NCBI GenBank assembly: GCA_946406305.1 | Contig: CAMJKC010000078.1 | Location: 1 to 7,745, forward strand | Direction of reading: 5' to 3' | Source: an uncultured Lachnospiraceae bacterium | GTDB taxonomy: Bacteria > Bacillota > Clostridia > Lachnospirales > Lachnospiraceae | DNA length: 7,745 nt | Part shown: piece by piece, positions 6,448 to 7,745 of the stretch | Numbering within the stretch: the first letter of the stretch is position 1 | Layout: each line of letters opens with the position of its first letter | Notes under the pieces: generated by a model | What the model was told of the DNA's origin: nothing | The model's input: the letters and a program-made list of their open reading frames with translations, nothing else | Databases searched by the model: none | Program-made: the position numbers and the translations under genes

Positions 6448-7123
6448 TTTAAAATCAAATTTTAAACCAACTGGTGATCAACCAAATGCCATATCTAAAC
6501 TTGTAGAAGGGTTTAGAAATGGAAATAAGTATGAGACTCTGTTGGGAGTTACAGGCTCTGGTAAAACTTTTACTATGGCAAATGTAATTAAGGAATTAAA
6601 TAAACCAACACTTGTCATTGCTCATAATAAAACTTTAGCCGCACAGCTTTATAGCGAGTTTAAAGAATTTTTTCCAGACAATGCAGTAGAGTATTTTGTA
6701 TCTTACTATGACTATTATCAGCCAGAGGCATATGTTGCATCAACAGATACATATATCGAAAAAGATTCAAGTATAAATGATGAAATAGATAAGTTAAGAC
6801 ACTCTGCCACTGCTGCTTTATGTGAAAGAAATGATGTTATAGTTATTGCATCTGTGTCATGTATATATGGACTTGGGTCACCTATTGATTATAAAAATAT
6901 GACATTATCAATAAGACCAAATGATGAAAAATCTCGTGAAGATATAATAGAAAAATTAATTGACATACAGTTTGTTAGAAATGAAATAGATTTTAAGAGA
7001 GGGACTTTTCGTGTAAAAGGGGATGTTATAGATATATTTCCTGCCTCTTCTGAAAATGAAGCATATAGAGTTATTATTGATTTTGATACGATATCTAAAA
7101 TATATAAAATAGAATTGATATGA
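6434..7123 (+). CDS. uvrB: excinuclease ABC subunit UvrB, truncated N-terminal segment
   Basis: N-terminal third of the UvrB DNA-damage helicase-like subunit. Visible: FKPTGDQPNAI (10-20), Walker A GVTGSGKT (38-45), motif Ia AHNKTLAAQLY, the damage-gripping beta-hairpin with YYDYYQPEAYV (91-101) and DTYIEKDSSINDEID, then SVSCIYGLGSP, and FRVKGDVIDIFPASS (192-206). Clear similarity ends at EAYRV (codon ending 7072). Families continue with an E-F-F-G-D-E-I-D type block; here come 16 unrelated-looking residues and a TGA at 7121-7123. A full UvrB is about 650-670 aa, so two-thirds, including helicase motifs IV-VI and the UvrC-binding tail, is absent. No other frame downstream shows UvrB sequence, so this is not a simple frameshift; it coincides with a change of GC and coding strand. 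The start overlaps folD by 14 nt and has only a weak AAGG upstream. Confidence 0.9.
   Translation: MGKFNLKSNFKPTGDQPNAISKLVEGFRNGNKYETLLGVTGSGKTFTMANVIKELNKPTLVIAHNKTLAAQLYSEFKEFFPDNAVEYFVSYYDYYQPEAYVASTDTYIEKDSSINDEIDKLRHSATAALCERNDVIVIASVSCIYGLGSPIDYKNMTLSIRPNDEKSREDIIEKLIDIQFVRNEIDFKRGTFRVKGDVIDIFPASSENEAYRVIIDFDTISKIYKIELI
7073..7123. other. probable chimeric or rearrangement junction inside uvrB
   Basis: Left of about 7073: UvrB coding, plus strand, about 30% GC (18 of 60 bases in 7021-7080). Right of it: about 15% GC (9 of 60 in 7081-7140; 90 of 600 in 7141-7740), minus-strand coding. The exact breakpoint is probably 7073-7090; the last residues of the UvrB frame (214-229) may already be foreign sequence. 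No terminal inverted repeat, target-site duplication or integrase gene is visible. Confidence 0.75.
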
Positions 7124-7745
7124 TCATAAAATAAATCTAAAATAGGATAATAATTATCACAGACAATTAAAACAGAATTTCCTCCTAATAAAGTTAATAC
7201 AGTTATTTTATTTTTATTAGAGACAATAAAAAGTAATCCTTGATATAAAAATAATTTATTAATATAAGATGGAAAAGTTATATGAGTTTTTAATAAAATT
7301 GCATTTTGTTTACATAAATAAATTAAAATTTCACCTGAATCATATCCTATTATTAAATATCTATTTAAATGATAATTTACTATATCATAAAAAATCATTT
7401 TATGATTTTTATTCAATATTTCTATATTAAATTTTTGTGTTATTGGAATATATATTTTCCCTTCTGAAAGATTTATTTGTAATGTAATAATATAAACATT
7501 ATTATTTGATAAAATAATAATTGAATTATCTTCTTCAAAACTAGAAAAAGATATTTTTATTTTATTATATTTAATTTCAATATTTAATTTTGTTGATGAT
7601 AAATAATTAAAATTTGTTTCTGAAATATTATAAATTGAAATAAAAGAAATATTTTTATTTAAAAAAATTAAAAGTTGTTTTCCTTCTTTGAAATGTTTAA
7701 TTTGAACAGAATGAAAATAATAACAATCATTTAATAAAATTTCTT
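7075..7745 (-). CDS. fragment of an unidentified beta-propeller-like (WD40-like) protein, both ends missing
   Basis: The minus-strand frame is open from the right window edge for about 223 codons down to the junction, then runs on antisense through uvrB to a stop near 6889; that last stretch is not part of the gene. At 15% GC random sequence would give a stop about every ten codons, so this is real coding. No start or stop of its own is visible. The protein is rich in Ile, Asn, Lys, Tyr and Leu and lacks hydrophobic helices. Counting from the window edge, paired beta-strand units recur at residues 22-40 (LLIFLNKNISFISIYNI), 73-90 (SIIILSNNNVYIITL), 127-144 (YLIIGYDSGEILIYLC), 168-186 (LLFIVSNKNKITVLTLL) and 210-218 (SILYILDI), spaced 41-54 residues like propeller blades; the third fits a WD40 strand pattern. 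Composition suggests an AT-rich eukaryote. Which protein it is I cannot say. Confidence 0.6.

Noticed and set aside
7121..7126. TGATCA site near the break, possibly a restriction-ligation join at GATC
   Set aside because: If the bacterial part ran up to this GATC, uvrB would already carry the in-frame TGA there; the composition shift is also about 40 nt earlier. GATC occurs elsewhere in the window, so chance is enough.
6889..7416. A 175-codon minus-strand frame taken as one gene
   Set aside because: Its lower part (below about 7075) is simply the antisense of uvrB, and its TTG start at 7416 is arbitrary because the same frame is open to the window edge. Only 7075-7745 is treated as coding.
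7073..7745. Rest of uvrB present in another frame (frameshift)
   Set aside because: All plus-strand frames after 7073 are broken by many stops and show none of the later UvrB motifs.

Overview
The window comes from an AT-rich (about 30% GC), low-GC Gram-positive bacterium, most likely a member of the Clostridia. The evidence is the gene order (YnbB-like PLP enzyme, ftsE, ftsX, M23 hydrolase, S41 protease, folD, uvrB), AAGGAG-type ribosome binding sites and the protein sequences. The genus cannot be named from sequence alone. From 1 to about 7072 everything lies on the plus strand, tightly packed with overlaps or short gaps, and looks like one or two co-transcribed units.

Layout: 1-1013 is the 3' part of a YnbB / aluminium-resistance type PLP-dependent enzyme. 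1000-3778 is a cell-division and wall-remodelling cassette: FtsE ATPase, FtsX membrane protein and a secreted coiled-coil M23 endopeptidase. 3800-5500 is a membrane-anchored carboxyl-terminal processing protease (S41) with a PDZ domain. 5501-5572 is a tRNA-Arg(CCG), not covered by any ORF, that begins on the base right after the protease stop codon and ends 4 nt before the folD ribosome binding site. 5587-6447 is folD (one-carbon/folate metabolism). From 6434 there is an uvrB N-terminal segment (nucleotide excision repair) that overlaps folD by 14 nt.

At about 7073 the character of the DNA changes abruptly. UvrB similarity stops after roughly a third of the protein, GC falls from about 30% to about 15%, and the coding strand flips. 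From the right edge down to the break, the minus strand carries one uninterrupted frame of about 223 codons. Its Asn/Ile/Lys/Tyr-rich protein has a beta-propeller (WD40-like) strand pattern, more like an AT-rich eukaryote (protist or anaerobic fungus) than the bacterium to the left. The simplest reading is a chimeric join between two genomes; a real rearrangement or transfer cannot be excluded from sequence alone.

Functionally, FtsEX plus the M23 hydrolase form the expected transmembrane switch for septal peptidoglycan cleavage, and the S41 protease may act on envelope proteins. I see no convincing new multi-gene system. The most interesting native feature is the tRNA with a non-standard C33, embedded without spacing in an mRNA operon. 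The most important caution is the junction near 7073.
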